Shown: one piece after another, positions 1 through 6,103 of the stretch
Layout: each line of letters begins with the position of its first letter
How positions within the stretch are numbered: the first letter of the stretch is position 1
NCBI GenBank assembly: GCA_031258335.1
Contig: JAIRMY010000133.1
Span: 1-7,718, forward strand
Direction: 5' to 3'
Origin: Spirochaetaceae bacterium
GTDB taxonomy: Bacteria; Spirochaetota; Spirochaetia; Treponematales; Breznakiellaceae
Length of the DNA: 7,718 nt
The notes under the pieces: model-generated
Databases searched by the model: none
The model's input: only the letters and a program-made list of their open reading frames with translations
Told to the model about the DNA's origin: nothing
Position numbers and translations under genes: made by a program

Positions 1-78
1 CTCACAGCCTGCCAGAGCCAAACCGTATATAAACGCCGCCGCCAGCATAAGAGCAAACAAAAATTTTTTTTTCTTCAT
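1..78 (-). CDS. Lipoprotein, N-terminal fragment (partial at window edge)
   Basis: Only the first 26 codons are inside the window; the gene continues past base 1. The peptide begins with a lysine-rich n-region (residues 2-5), continues with a hydrophobic core (about 6-22) and reaches a textbook lipobox, Leu22-Ala-Gly-Cys25, so the mature protein should begin at Cys25 and be lipid-anchored. The ATG at 76-78 has a strong Shine-Dalgarno, AAGGAGA, at 86-92, seven bases upstream. The 42-residue lipoprotein gene lies upstream in the same orientation, separated by a terminator-like hairpin, so this gene probably has its own promoter, although I see no convincing -35/-10 pair. The function cannot be told because the mature domain is outside the window. 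Confidence 0.8.
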   Translation of the reverse strand, partial: MKKKKFLFALMLAAAFIYGLALAGCE

Positions 79-85
79 AGATAGT

Positions 86-92
86 TCTCCTT
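86..92 (-). promoter_or_regulatory. Ribosome binding site of the lipoprotein at 1-78
   Basis: Read on the minus strand this is AAGGAGA, seven bases before the ATG. It is the strongest Shine-Dalgarno on this strand and fixes the start of the truncated gene. Confidence 0.75.
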
Positions 93-120
93 ACACGTTT
101 AAAGTCCGCGTGACTTATAT

Positions 121-161
121 AAAAGCCGGCAGTCCTTCATACGAAGCTGACCGGCAGTTTT
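121..161 (-). terminator. Bulged hairpin flanked by A and T runs, probable intrinsic terminator
   Basis: The arms pair as GCCGG (125-129) with CCGGC (151-155), CAG (130-132) with CTG (147-149), and CTTC (135-138) with GAAG (143-146), closing on a four-base loop. That gives 12 base pairs with a two-base bulge on one side and one base on the other. On the minus strand the stem is followed directly by TTTT, ten bases after the stop of the 42-residue gene ends. A TTTT run also follows on the plus side after AG, so the element could work in both directions. No plus-strand gene runs into it within the window. Confidence 0.6.
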
Positions 162-171
162 ACAATTATAC

Positions 172-300
172 CTAAAAGCCAAAATACCGGCACCAAAAAT
201 AGGCGCTGTCCGTCTCGTTAGCCATCCCATTCTCCGCGCAGGATGCAAGGGCCAGGAAGCAACAAACTAACAAAAGTAGACGTAATACTTTTATATTCAT
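172..300 (-). CDS. Very small lipoprotein precursor (42 aa), function unknown
   Basis: The reading frame starts at the ATG at 298-300, ends at TAG (172-174) and encodes 42 residues. It has a short n-region with Lys4 and Arg7, a leucine-rich core (residues 6-18) and a canonical lipobox Leu18-Ala-Ser-Cys21. The predicted mature lipopeptide is only 22 residues, with two acidic residues near its start and an aromatic end holding Tyr34, Phe35, Trp36, Tyr39, Phe40 and Phe42. A modest AGGGG (306-310) sits five bases before the ATG. A terminator-like hairpin follows the stop, which supports a real transcription unit. Size and layout recall entericidins and colicin lysis lipoproteins, but I see no sequence match and claim none. 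It could instead be the remnant of a longer lipoprotein gene cut by a nonsense mutation. The lipoprotein signal is clear; that the gene is expressed is inferred. Confidence 0.6.
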   Translation of the reverse strand: MNIKVLRLLLLVCCFLALASCAENGMANETDSAYFWCRYFGF

Positions 301-364
301 AAATACCCCTTTTTGACAGCCGTTTCTTTGTTGACAACTGTCTTAGTTAGAATTATGCGAATCC

Positions 365-1135
365 TCAAGGGACGGCTTTTTTCCCCTTGATCAACCCCGG
401 ACGACGCTGATTTAATTTTCCCTCGCGGTGGTAACTGTAAAACTTGTCGCTGGAGAATATCAGGTGGTCAAGCAGGCTTATGCCAAGTATATGCGCCGCC
501 TTTACCATGATTTTTGTTACCTCATCGTCTTCACGAGACGGGGAGACAACGCCTGAAGGATGGTTATGCGCTATACATACCGCGGAGGCGCGGTCGGTAA
601 TCACATCGGCAAAGATTTCTCGCGGGTGTATTACCGCTTTGTTTACAAGCCCCACGGTAACTACCCGTACCGCCAAAACTTCCCGCGCCCCGTTCAGCGA
701 TACGCTTATCAAACGTTCCTGCCTGCAATCAGCGTAATGCCGGAGCATGGAAAAAAGCCCGTTGGAATCCTTTATCAGCGTACCCCGGAAATTCCAGCGC
801 CTTCTGCAAAATTCCAGCATGGCCGTGGCGGCGCGCGCCTTGTCCGCATCCACTCCCGACAGCGCGGCAAGTTCCGTAACGCTTGGGATGCCGTTGCACA
901 ACTCCAGTTTTTCACGAAGAGCATCCGCCGGCCCGCCGCCGAGGAACAGTTCAAGGAGTTCATTGTCGGAAAGAGCCTCAGGCCCCGCCGCCAAAAGGCG
1001 TTCCTCGGTACTTTTGGAAAAATCCGCCCCGTACAACGCGCCGTCGCCGTTGTACAAATCGCACAGGTCTTTGCCCGCCGGGGCTTTACCGTCTGGTATA
1101 TAATACTTTGTCGTTTTCACATACTGTACTATCAC
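365..1135 (-). CDS. radC: RadC family protein (JAMM/MPN+ domain)
   Basis: This is a RadC (UPF0758) protein of up to 256 residues. The N-terminal helix-hairpin-helix region carries the family signature around residues 45-66 (Glu-Arg-Leu-Leu, then Gly-Pro-Glu-Ala-Leu-Ser-Asp). The C-terminal JAMM domain has His170-Pro-Arg-Glu173 followed by His190-Asn-His192-Pro-Ser-Gly, Ser200 and Asp203, matching HxHx7Sx2D, so the metal site looks complete. RadC was named for a supposed repair role that was later withdrawn; its function remains unsettled, with links to DNA recombination and competence. The longest frame uses a GTG at 1133-1135 with no Shine-Dalgarno, and the first 40 or so residues are not typical of the family, so the true start may lie further in (for example GTG at codon 6 or a TTG codon near residues 27-34). 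It is divergent from the exported-protein gene. Confidence 0.9.
   Translation of the reverse strand: MIVQYVKTTKYYIPDGKAPAGKDLCDLYNGDGALYGADFSKSTEERLLAAGPEALSDNELLELFLGGGPADALREKLELCNGIPSVTELAALSGVDADKARAATAMLEFCRRRWNFRGTLIKDSNGLFSMLRHYADCRQERLISVSLNGAREVLAVRVVTVGLVNKAVIHPREIFADVITDRASAVCIAHNHPSGVVSPSREDDEVTKIMVKAAHILGISLLDHLIFSSDKFYSYHREGKLNQRRPGLIKGKKAVP
1099..1104 (+). promoter_or_regulatory. Possible -10 element for the exported-protein gene
   Basis: A perfect TATAAT lies inside the 5' part of radC, with TGG just upstream at 1094-1096. No well-spaced -35 is present: TTGCCC at 1071-1076 is 22 bases away. If used, it would give a leader of roughly 90 bases before the gene at 1202. A second candidate is TTGTAA (1162-1167) with TATTAG (1185-1190) at 17-base spacing, which would start transcription almost at the ATG. 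Confidence 0.25.
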
Positions 1136-1201
1136 GCAAAGCCGTGTTTTGCTTTATTTTTTTGTAAAAAAACCGATATTTTATTATTAGTGTTGAAAAC
1201 C

Positions 1202-2512
1202 ATGCTTTGCCGTCATGCCGGATTCACGGCGCTGTTAACGCTGGCGCTATGCGCCGCTACTCCCGCCTCCGTATTTACGCTGGACTCGCTGGTACGCGAG
1301 ATAGCCGACGATTCGGCGCTTCGCGTTAAACTTTTTGATCCATGGTTTACCGAAACGCCGTCCCGCGTAACGGCAATGCCAAGACAACTGGAAACCTTAC
1401 CGGACGGGGAGCGGGTCGAGGTACGGACGGAACAAGCGCGGGACGAATTCGGTATAGTCATAGCCAGGGAGTTTGCCATGACTTTCCCCGGCTGGGCTCA
1501 GGGTTCATGGGTGATAATACGGAGCCTGAAAGACGGAGGACTCCTTCGCATCCGTTTTTTTCCCCGCAGCGACCCATATATCTACATACAGTTCTATCCT
1601 TTGGACAACGAGCGGAGCCTGATGGATGCCGTTGCCTATGACGCTTATTTTGCGCAATCCGTTATCATGCCGTTAAGCCTTGAACGTATGCTTACAGCGC
1701 CTCTGCAAGAGATCTTGCAGGCGCATGACCTAACGGCGCTGTTCCGTTACTTTGAACCCAACCCCGAAGACTACAAAAATATTAGAGCGCTGGTGAGCCG
1801 CGTAAGACGCCTCCTCCCCGGCCTTTCGTTTGCCGATGACGGTGCATTAGACGAAAATGGGGACTATGTTTTTATAGACAGCCTCGCGCCTCAGACAGAA
1901 AATCCCGGCCTTAACTGTTCGGGTTTTGTAAAATGGCTTGTGGACGGACTCTTAAGGCCCTTAACCGGAGAGCGGCTGTCCATATCCTCGTTAAAACAAC
2001 GGTACGGTGAACGCGGCTCCTCGTTCACCGAACCATACGAAGAAGCACGCGACACGTTTTTCGGCCTTGACTGGATAAGGAACCTTGCTTCCGCCCTCAA
2101 CAACACGTACACCTCCGCCGGCGGTTTAGACGAAATCGAAGTAAGGGACTGCCCGTTTTCGCAGGTGATAGTCCGCGCCGACGGGACAAGCAATACCGTA
2201 CCCTATACCGGCTTCCTGCCTGACGCCGGCTTCGGTATAGAAAATCTGAAAGCGCTGCTATACACACTGGCAATCAATGAACCTGATACCATCTACCTTG
2301 GCGCGGTGAATACCGAATTGCCTCCCAAACCCAGAACGCGCCAGTACTTTCATCTGGCGGCGTTATTTCCTTTTTTTGATCAATACGGAACTTTTCATAT
2401 ACTTGTTTTCGAGAGCGCAACGGAGACGCCGTTCAACCGTTTTGCCGCCCGCTACCCCGGGCACTACATCAACCTCACGCGAATACCGGTAGAAAACGCT
2501 TTCGACCCGTAA
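1202..2512 (+). CDS. Exported protein with NlpC/P60-like Cys motif, unknown family
   Basis: From the ATG at 1202 the product has 436 residues. The N-terminus is a signal peptide: short basic start, hydrophobic core at residues 8-19, likely cleavage around 19-23. Cys17 does not sit in a good lipobox (Leu at -1). I do not recognise the family as a whole. Around Cys239 the segment Leu-Asn-Cys-Ser-Gly-Phe-Val-Lys-Trp matches the catalytic cysteine motif of NlpC/P60 peptidases, and His384 followed by a hydrophobic strand, then Gly-Thr-Phe-His399, resembles the His part. The 145-residue Cys-His gap is longer than usual. A periplasmic peptidoglycan or peptide hydrolase is therefore inferred, not shown. 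In-frame TTG (1193) and GTG (1190) are alternative starts; the TTG would add Lys2 to the signal peptide. No start has a Shine-Dalgarno. The frame stays open far upstream across radC, which I take as chance. It lies 71 bases before the TPR gene. Confidence 0.75.
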   Translation: MLCRHAGFTALLTLALCAATPASVFTLDSLVREIADDSALRVKLFDPWFTETPSRVTAMPRQLETLPDGERVEVRTEQARDEFGIVIAREFAMTFPGWAQGSWVIIRSLKDGGLLRIRFFPRSDPYIYIQFYPLDNERSLMDAVAYDAYFAQSVIMPLSLERMLTAPLQEILQAHDLTALFRYFEPNPEDYKNIRALVSRVRRLLPGLSFADDGALDENGDYVFIDSLAPQTENPGLNCSGFVKWLVDGLLRPLTGERLSISSLKQRYGERGSSFTEPYEEARDTFFGLDWIRNLASALNNTYTSAGGLDEIEVRDCPFSQVIVRADGTSNTVPYTGFLPDAGFGIENLKALLYTLAINEPDTIYLGAVNTELPPKPRTRQYFHLAALFPFFDQYGTFHILVFESATETPFNRFAARYPGHYINLTRIPVENAFDP

Positions 2513-2546
2513 AATTGGTGAAGACATGGTTCATTTTACGCATTAC

Positions 2547-2575
2547 TTGACTTTTTAGCGTTAAAACTGTCTACT
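2547..2575 (+). promoter_or_regulatory. Candidate promoter for the TPR-mreBCD unit
   Basis: TTGACT at 2547-2552 and TCTACT at 2570-2575 are separated by 17 bases. The -35 matches five of six consensus positions and the -10 four of six. The -10 ends eight bases before the ATG at 2584, so the transcript would begin at or almost at the start codon. No terminator is seen in 2513-2546, so read-through from the upstream gene is also possible. Confidence 0.35.
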
Positions 2576-2583
2576 CAAAACGT

Positions 2584-3522
2584 ATGCCTTTAGAAAATGC
2601 GCGAAGGCGTTATAAGCGCGGACGGTGGAATATCCAAAAAACTCTGTTAGCGGCGGCGGTAATCGCTACGGCATCGACCGGCGTTATGCTCTTGGTAATA
2701 AACAAAGACCATTCATTACGGACTTACAAGAATTTAACGCGCCTTTGGAATAACGGGGCTTACAGCGAAGTTTACTCAGAAAGCGGAAAGTTGCTTGAAA
2801 ATAAACCTCTTGATTTTTTTCTGCTGTCCATGCGCGGATATGCGGCATACTACATGGCTATGGCCCAGATAAACGCCCAGGATATACAGAAGTACGCCGA
2901 TGAGTGTATTGCGTCGCTTCGTAAGGCGCTGTTGAATAAAAGAGGCGAGCGCAGCGGGCGCATCTGTTATGTGCTGGGCAAGGCGTATTTTTTGAAAGGG
3001 CGGGACTACGCGAATCTATCAATAAAATACCTCGAAAACGCGCTTCTGTTTTCATACCGGGCGGAGGATATTCCTGAGTATTTGGGGCTTGTTTATGCGG
3101 AGATCCATGAGTACTGGAAGAGTATAGCCGCTTTCTCCGAGGCGCTTATTCCCGCGGATGGTGAAACCGCTCCGTCAGATACGTTGCTACTCGCGATAGC
3201 GCGTTCTTACATGGAACTAAATGAGGATGACGGGGCGCGGGCGTACTTGCTTCAATGCCTCGAAGTATCAAGGGATTTTTCGGTGATAACCACGGCACGG
3301 CTCCTGTTGGGCAGGATTTTAATGAAAAAAGGCGATGTTGCCGGCGCTGAACAGCAATTTTTGAGTATATTGAAAGAAGGCGGAGAACAGGCGGATGCCC
3401 ACTATGAACTCGGTGTACTTTACGCCGGACGTGGCGATACGATTAAGGCGCGCGCTGAATGGCGAAAAGCATTGCGCCTGGATCCGGCTTACGCGTCCGC
3501 AATAGCGCGGCTTTCAATGTAA
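2584..3522 (+). CDS. Membrane-anchored TPR protein next to mreB
   Basis: The 312-residue product has a strongly basic N-terminus (Arg/Lys at 8-14), one membrane segment (about 19-39) and then a long helical region, so the bulk should lie in the periplasm. The C-terminal part reads as tetratricopeptide repeats. The clearest, at residues about 270-303, has the usual Gly-Tyr/Leu-Ala and Pro positions and ends Leu-Asp-Pro. Weaker units lie near 125-158, 163-190, 200-230 and 236-267. TPRs bind protein partners; the specific partner is unknown. Only 32 bases separate it from mreB, so they are probably co-transcribed and a role in assembling the elongation complex is a fair inference. An in-frame TGA at 2548-2550, with no ATG, GTG or TTG after it, makes the ATG at 2584 the first available start, although it lacks a Shine-Dalgarno. 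Confidence 0.85.
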   Translation: MPLENARRRYKRGRWNIQKTLLAAAVIATASTGVMLLVINKDHSLRTYKNLTRLWNNGAYSEVYSESGKLLENKPLDFFLLSMRGYAAYYMAMAQINAQDIQKYADECIASLRKALLNKRGERSGRICYVLGKAYFLKGRDYANLSIKYLENALLFSYRAEDIPEYLGLVYAEIHEYWKSIAAFSEALIPADGETAPSDTLLLAIARSYMELNEDDGARAYLLQCLEVSRDFSVITTARLLLGRILMKKGDVAGAEQQFLSILKEGGEQADAHYELGVLYAGRGDTIKARAEWRKALRLDPAYASAIARLSM

Positions 3523-3528
3523 ACCGCT

Positions 3529-3534
3529 TATAAT
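3529..3534 (+). promoter_or_regulatory. Possible internal -10 element before mreB
   Basis: A perfect TATAAT lies in the short gap between the TPR gene and mreB, about 20 bases before the mreB ATG. No -35 hexamer is found at 16-18 bases spacing, so this may be an activator-dependent internal promoter or chance. Confidence 0.25.
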
Positions 3535-3545
3535 TTCAGTTTTAC

Positions 3546-3550
3546 GGAGG
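3546..3550 (+). promoter_or_regulatory. Ribosome binding site of mreB
   Basis: GGAGG sits four bases before the mreB ATG. It is a full-strength site and contrasts with the upstream TPR gene, which has none, so MreB may be made in larger amounts from the same message. Confidence 0.7.
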
Positions 3551-3554
3551 CAGA

Positions 3555-4586
3555 ATGTTTGGTCTTAGCTCATCAGATATTGGCATTGATTTAGGGACTT
3601 GCAACACGCTTATCCATATACGCGGGAAAGGCATAGTCGTTGATGAACCCTCGGTTGTCGCGGTGGAACGCGGGACGAAAAGGGTAATGGCCGTAGGCCG
3701 CGAAGCCAAGCGTATGCTTTGGAGGACGCCGGAGAATATCATCGCCATACGCCCCATGAGGGATGGCGTGATAGCCGACCTTGAATCCACTGAAAAAATG
3801 ATACGTTACTTCCTCTCCAAGGCGCTTCCGCATCGTTTCCGGCTCGTTAAACCCCGCATGATCATAGGGATTCCATCCTGCATCACGGAAGTTGAACGCA
3901 GGGCCGTCGAAGAATGCGCATACAAGGGTGGAGCGCGGGATGTGATGGTCATAGAAGAAAGCCGCGCCGCCGCCATAGGCGCGAATATCCCCATTTTCGA
4001 ACCCGCCGGACACATGATATGCGATATAGGCGGGGGTACTACGGAAATTTCCGTGATTTCACTGGGCGGCATGGTGATAAGCAACGCCATAAGGCTGGGA
4101 GGCGATGAATTTGACGAAGCCATAGTTAAGTATGTCCGCGGCGCGCACAACCTGATAATAGGGGAACAGATGGCGGAGAAGTTAAAGATAGAAATAGGCA
4201 GCGCACTGCCTGATAAAACTATAGAAAAACTCGAAATAAAAGGCGGAGACGCGATTACCGGCCTGCCGCGCCGGTTGGAAATAGATTCCACCGAGGTGAG
4301 CGAGGCCCTGCAAGACCCGTTGAGTCAGATAATCGAAGAGGTAAAAAAAACCCTGGGGCAGACGCCGCCGGAACTTGCCGCGGATATCGTCGATCAGGGA
4401 ATCGTAATGACAGGCGGCGGCTCCCTCTTAAAGGGACTGCCCAAGCTGATTTCCAAAGAGACAAACGTCCCTGTGATACTTGCGGAAAACCCGCTTGAAT
4501 GCGTAGCGCTGGGCGCGGGTAAATACTTTGATAACGTGCGGGGCTTTGATACATCACGTAATATTTATGATAACCTTAACAGATAA
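3555..4586 (+). CDS. mreB: Rod shape-determining protein MreB (actin homologue)
   Basis: MreB forms ATP-dependent filaments under the inner membrane that guide the cell-wall elongation complex through MreC, MreD and RodZ. The product has 343 residues, close to the family norm. The actin-fold motifs are present in order: phosphate-1 loop Asp12-Leu-Gly-Thr-Cys-Asn-Thr18, the Pro-Ser-Cys-Ile-Thr-Glu-Val-Glu-Arg-Arg stretch (107-116), Glu134-Glu-Ser-Arg-Ala-Ala-Ala, phosphate-2 loop Asp157-Ile-Gly-Gly-Gly-Thr-Thr-Glu164, and the adenosine motif Thr286-Gly-Gly-Gly289. Two positions differ from the common enterobacterial form: Cys16 where Ala is usual, and Ser136-Arg137 where Pro-Met is usual. The stop codon overlaps the mreC ATG by one base (TAATG), which indicates translational coupling. 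Confidence 0.97.
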   Translation: MFGLSSSDIGIDLGTCNTLIHIRGKGIVVDEPSVVAVERGTKRVMAVGREAKRMLWRTPENIIAIRPMRDGVIADLESTEKMIRYFLSKALPHRFRLVKPRMIIGIPSCITEVERRAVEECAYKGGARDVMVIEESRAAAIGANIPIFEPAGHMICDIGGGTTEISVISLGGMVISNAIRLGGDEFDEAIVKYVRGAHNLIIGEQMAEKLKIEIGSALPDKTIEKLEIKGGDAITGLPRRLEIDSTEVSEALQDPLSQIIEEVKKTLGQTPPELAADIVDQGIVMTGGGSLLKGLPKLISKETNVPVILAENPLECVALGAGKYFDNVRGFDTSRNIYDNLNR

Positions 4587-5443
4587 TGACGCGGGGTAAC
4601 TTAAAACAAAAAAAACGTATAGGTGCCGACGTTTATGTCCTTGCCGTGCTTCTGCTTGTTTCTTTTTCACTGTTGCTGTTTTCTACAAGAAGTTTTGTAA
4701 TCAATATCAAAGATACAGGACTCTCCGTTTTTTCCGGCATACGCGGCGCAATACACGCCGTTTCTTCCGTAGTATCCAGAACCCTGCTTTCCATAAATGA
4801 GTTGGCCGTACTGAAGCGCGAGTACAACGAATTGTTGGCGCGCCTTGAACGCTACGAACAACTTGAACGCAGCGCCGCCGAGATACGCGCCGAAAATTAC
4901 CGCCTCCGCGAACAGTTGGAGTTTTCAGAGGACTTGTTGTACAGACACATACCGGCTGAAATTTCAGGCTACGACCCGGATAATATTTTTTCCGCCTTCG
5001 TCATTAACAAGGGAAAAATGCACGGCATTGAAAACAATATGCCGGTGATAGCATTTCAAAACGGAATGCAGGCTTTGGCGGGCAAGGTTATACAAACCGC
5101 TCAAATGGAAAGCCTTGTAATGCCGCTGTACGATCAGCGCTGTTTCGTCTCCGCCCGCCTTGCCAGCGAGCGTTACGAAGGCATAGTCGAAGGGCAGGGC
5201 AGACCCGGACTGCCGCTGCTCTTGCGCTCCCTCACAAAAAAAGCGCGGGACAGCATAAAAACAGGCGACATCATCGTTACCAGCGGTATGGGCGGCGTAT
5301 ACCCCGCCGGCATCACGCTTGGCAGAATAAGCGGGATACTGTTTCAGGAGTATGAAACCTCCATAGAACTGGAATTGGAAAGCGCTATAGATTTTTCGCG
5401 TCTTGAGTATGTTTTTGTCATAGAAAAAAAGCCGCAACAGTAA
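4586..5443 (+). CDS. mreC: Rod shape-determining protein MreC
   Basis: MreC is a bitopic inner-membrane protein whose periplasmic part binds PBP2 and activates wall elongation. The 285-residue product has a basic cytoplasmic tail (residues 1-13), one membrane segment (about 14-33), a charged heptad-like coiled coil (about 72-113) used for dimerisation, and the two-barrel MreC domain (about 120-280). The conserved Val-Thr-Ser-Gly-Met-Gly-Gly-Val-Tyr-Pro-Ala-Gly run begins at 231. It starts on the last base of the mreB stop codon and has no clear Shine-Dalgarno of its own, so it is probably translated by reinitiation. A further 14 bases separate it from mreD. Confidence 0.95.
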   Translation: MTRGNLKQKKRIGADVYVLAVLLLVSFSLLLFSTRSFVINIKDTGLSVFSGIRGAIHAVSSVVSRTLLSINELAVLKREYNELLARLERYEQLERSAAEIRAENYRLREQLEFSEDLLYRHIPAEISGYDPDNIFSAFVINKGKMHGIENNMPVIAFQNGMQALAGKVIQTAQMESLVMPLYDQRCFVSARLASERYEGIVEGQGRPGLPLLLRSLTKKARDSIKTGDIIVTSGMGGVYPAGITLGRISGILFQEYETSIELELESAIDFSRLEYVFVIEKKPQQ

Positions 5444-5457
5444 AGAGGAAACAAAGA

Positions 5458-5961
5458 ATGACAAAAAAAATAATCTGGACAACCCTGCTTATTACAGCGG
5501 CGGCAGTCCTCCAATCCACATTGCTGTCACCGTTATCCGTGTATTTCTATGCAAAACCGGACATCGCTCTGGATATCCTTGTCTTTTCCGCATACCTTAA
5601 CGGCGTAATGACGGGCCAGCTTTCCGGTTTCTTTTCCGGACTCTTCATGGACTTCCTGTCCAACGCCCCTCTCGGCCTCAACCTCTTTGTCCGCACCATC
5701 ATAGGCGCCGTATCCGGCCTCCTAAACGGCAGCTTCCTGATTGACTCAGTCTTTTTTCCCGTGCTCCTATGCGCATCCGCCACACTGCTAAAAGCAGCCA
5801 TCCTCGCTCTGCTCAACATCCTGTTCGCCGGCGTAGTCCCCGCCTACTCGCTTACCGCCCCCGCCCTATGGGTAGAACTCGCCATGAACTCCGCATTGGC
5901 CCCGCTAATATTCATTTTACTAAAGATGTTCAACAACTTCCTTTCAAAACGCCGCCGCTGA
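5458..5961 (+). CDS. mreD: Rod shape-determining protein MreD
   Basis: MreD is a small polytopic inner-membrane protein of the elongasome. The 167-residue product is almost wholly hydrophobic with about five or six membrane segments (near 4-22, 36-55, 56-70, 76-94, 98-124 and 131-156) and ends in a Lys-Arg-Arg-Arg cytoplasmic tail. Family residues are visible: Pro34-Asp35, then Gly57-Phe-Phe-Ser-Gly-Leu with Asp65, and Pro71-Leu-Gly-Leu-Asn75. AGAGGAA at 5444-5450 is a good ribosome site seven bases before the ATG. It is the last gene of the cluster here. In Treponema pallidum mrdA (PBP2) and rodA come next, but this window has only hairpins and then a metal-resistance pair. Confidence 0.93.
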   Translation: MTKKIIWTTLLITAAAVLQSTLLSPLSVYFYAKPDIALDILVFSAYLNGVMTGQLSGFFSGLFMDFLSNAPLGLNLFVRTIIGAVSGLLNGSFLIDSVFFPVLLCASATLLKAAILALLNILFAGVVPAYSLTAPALWVELAMNSALAPLIFILLKMFNNFLSKRRR

Positions 5962-5969
5962 CCCACTAG

Positions 5970-5984
5970 CCCGCCAGCGGGTTT
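5970..5984 (+). terminator. Short GC-rich hairpin with T run after mreD
   Basis: CCCG (5970-5973) pairs with CGGG (5978-5981) across a four-base loop and is followed by TTT. The stem is short and the T run brief, so it is at best a weak terminator. It sits nine bases past the mreD stop, where the mre transcript should end, and further hairpins follow. Confidence 0.35.
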
Positions 5985-5987
5985 AAA

Positions 5988-6034
5988 GGCGCTCCGCGCT
6001 AACACCCCGAAGGCTGCTTTCGGCTTCTGCTTTC
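5988..6034 (+). repeat. Cluster of small inverted and direct repeats after mreD
   Basis: Three structures follow one another. GCGC (5989-5992) and GCGC (5996-5999) form a hairpin over TCC. CCGAA (6007-6011) pairs with TTCGG (6019-6023). The octamer CTGCTTTC occurs at 6014-6021 and again at 6027-6034. Combined with the hairpin at 5970 this gives about 65 bases of structured RNA, which could act as a compound terminator or be a copy of an extragenic palindromic repeat. Copies elsewhere in the genome cannot be checked here. Confidence 0.4.
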
Positions 6035-6049
6035 ACCGCACAAAACCGC

Positions 6050-6082
6050 TTGACATTGATTACTATCTCTTGTAAGTTATAT
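6050..6082 (+). promoter_or_regulatory. Promoter of the metal-regulator gene
   Basis: A perfect -35, TTGACA, lies at 6050-6055. At the normal 17-base spacing the -10 would be TAAGTT (6073-6078), a weak match; a better-looking TTATAT (6077-6082) needs a long 21-base spacer. Either places the start of transcription at or next to the inverted repeat at 6090-6103, which is where a repressor would block it. Confidence 0.55.
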
Positions 6083-6089
6083 ATATGAG

Positions 6090-6103
6090 CAGTTGTTCAA
6101 CTG
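6090..6103 (+). promoter_or_regulatory. Operator 1: perfect inverted repeat before the repressor gene
   Basis: CAGTTG (6090-6095) and CAACTG (6098-6103) form a perfect 6-2-6 dyad just downstream of the promoter and just upstream of the ribosome site. ArsR/SmtB repressors bind imperfect inverted repeats in this position and release DNA when they bind metal. The 12-mer TGTTCAACTGTT at 6094-6105 recurs in the second operator, supporting a shared binding site. Confidence 0.6.

Noticed and set aside
331..340. CAACTGT near the small lipoprotein resembling the metal operator core
   Set aside because: Only seven bases match, with no comparable dyad, so chance is the simpler explanation.
313..359. 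Two TTGACA hexamers on the plus strand suggesting a promoter towards radC
   Set aside because: No acceptable -10 lies 16-18 bases downstream of either copy, and the only plus-strand target would be antisense radC.
560..1201. Upstream extension of the exported-protein frame, open for 214 more codons
   Set aside because: It lies opposite radC, reads as a basic low-complexity translation with no recognisable domain, and would put the clear signal peptide in the middle of the protein.
3591..4291. Long minus-strand frames of 140 and 161 codons inside mreB
   Set aside because: They are antisense to a strongly conserved gene, have no ribosome sites or recognisable domains, and follow from the codon bias of mreB.
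4964..5482. A 172-codon minus-strand frame antisense to mreC
   Set aside because: It is antisense to the conserved MreC periplasmic domain and has no supporting features of its own.
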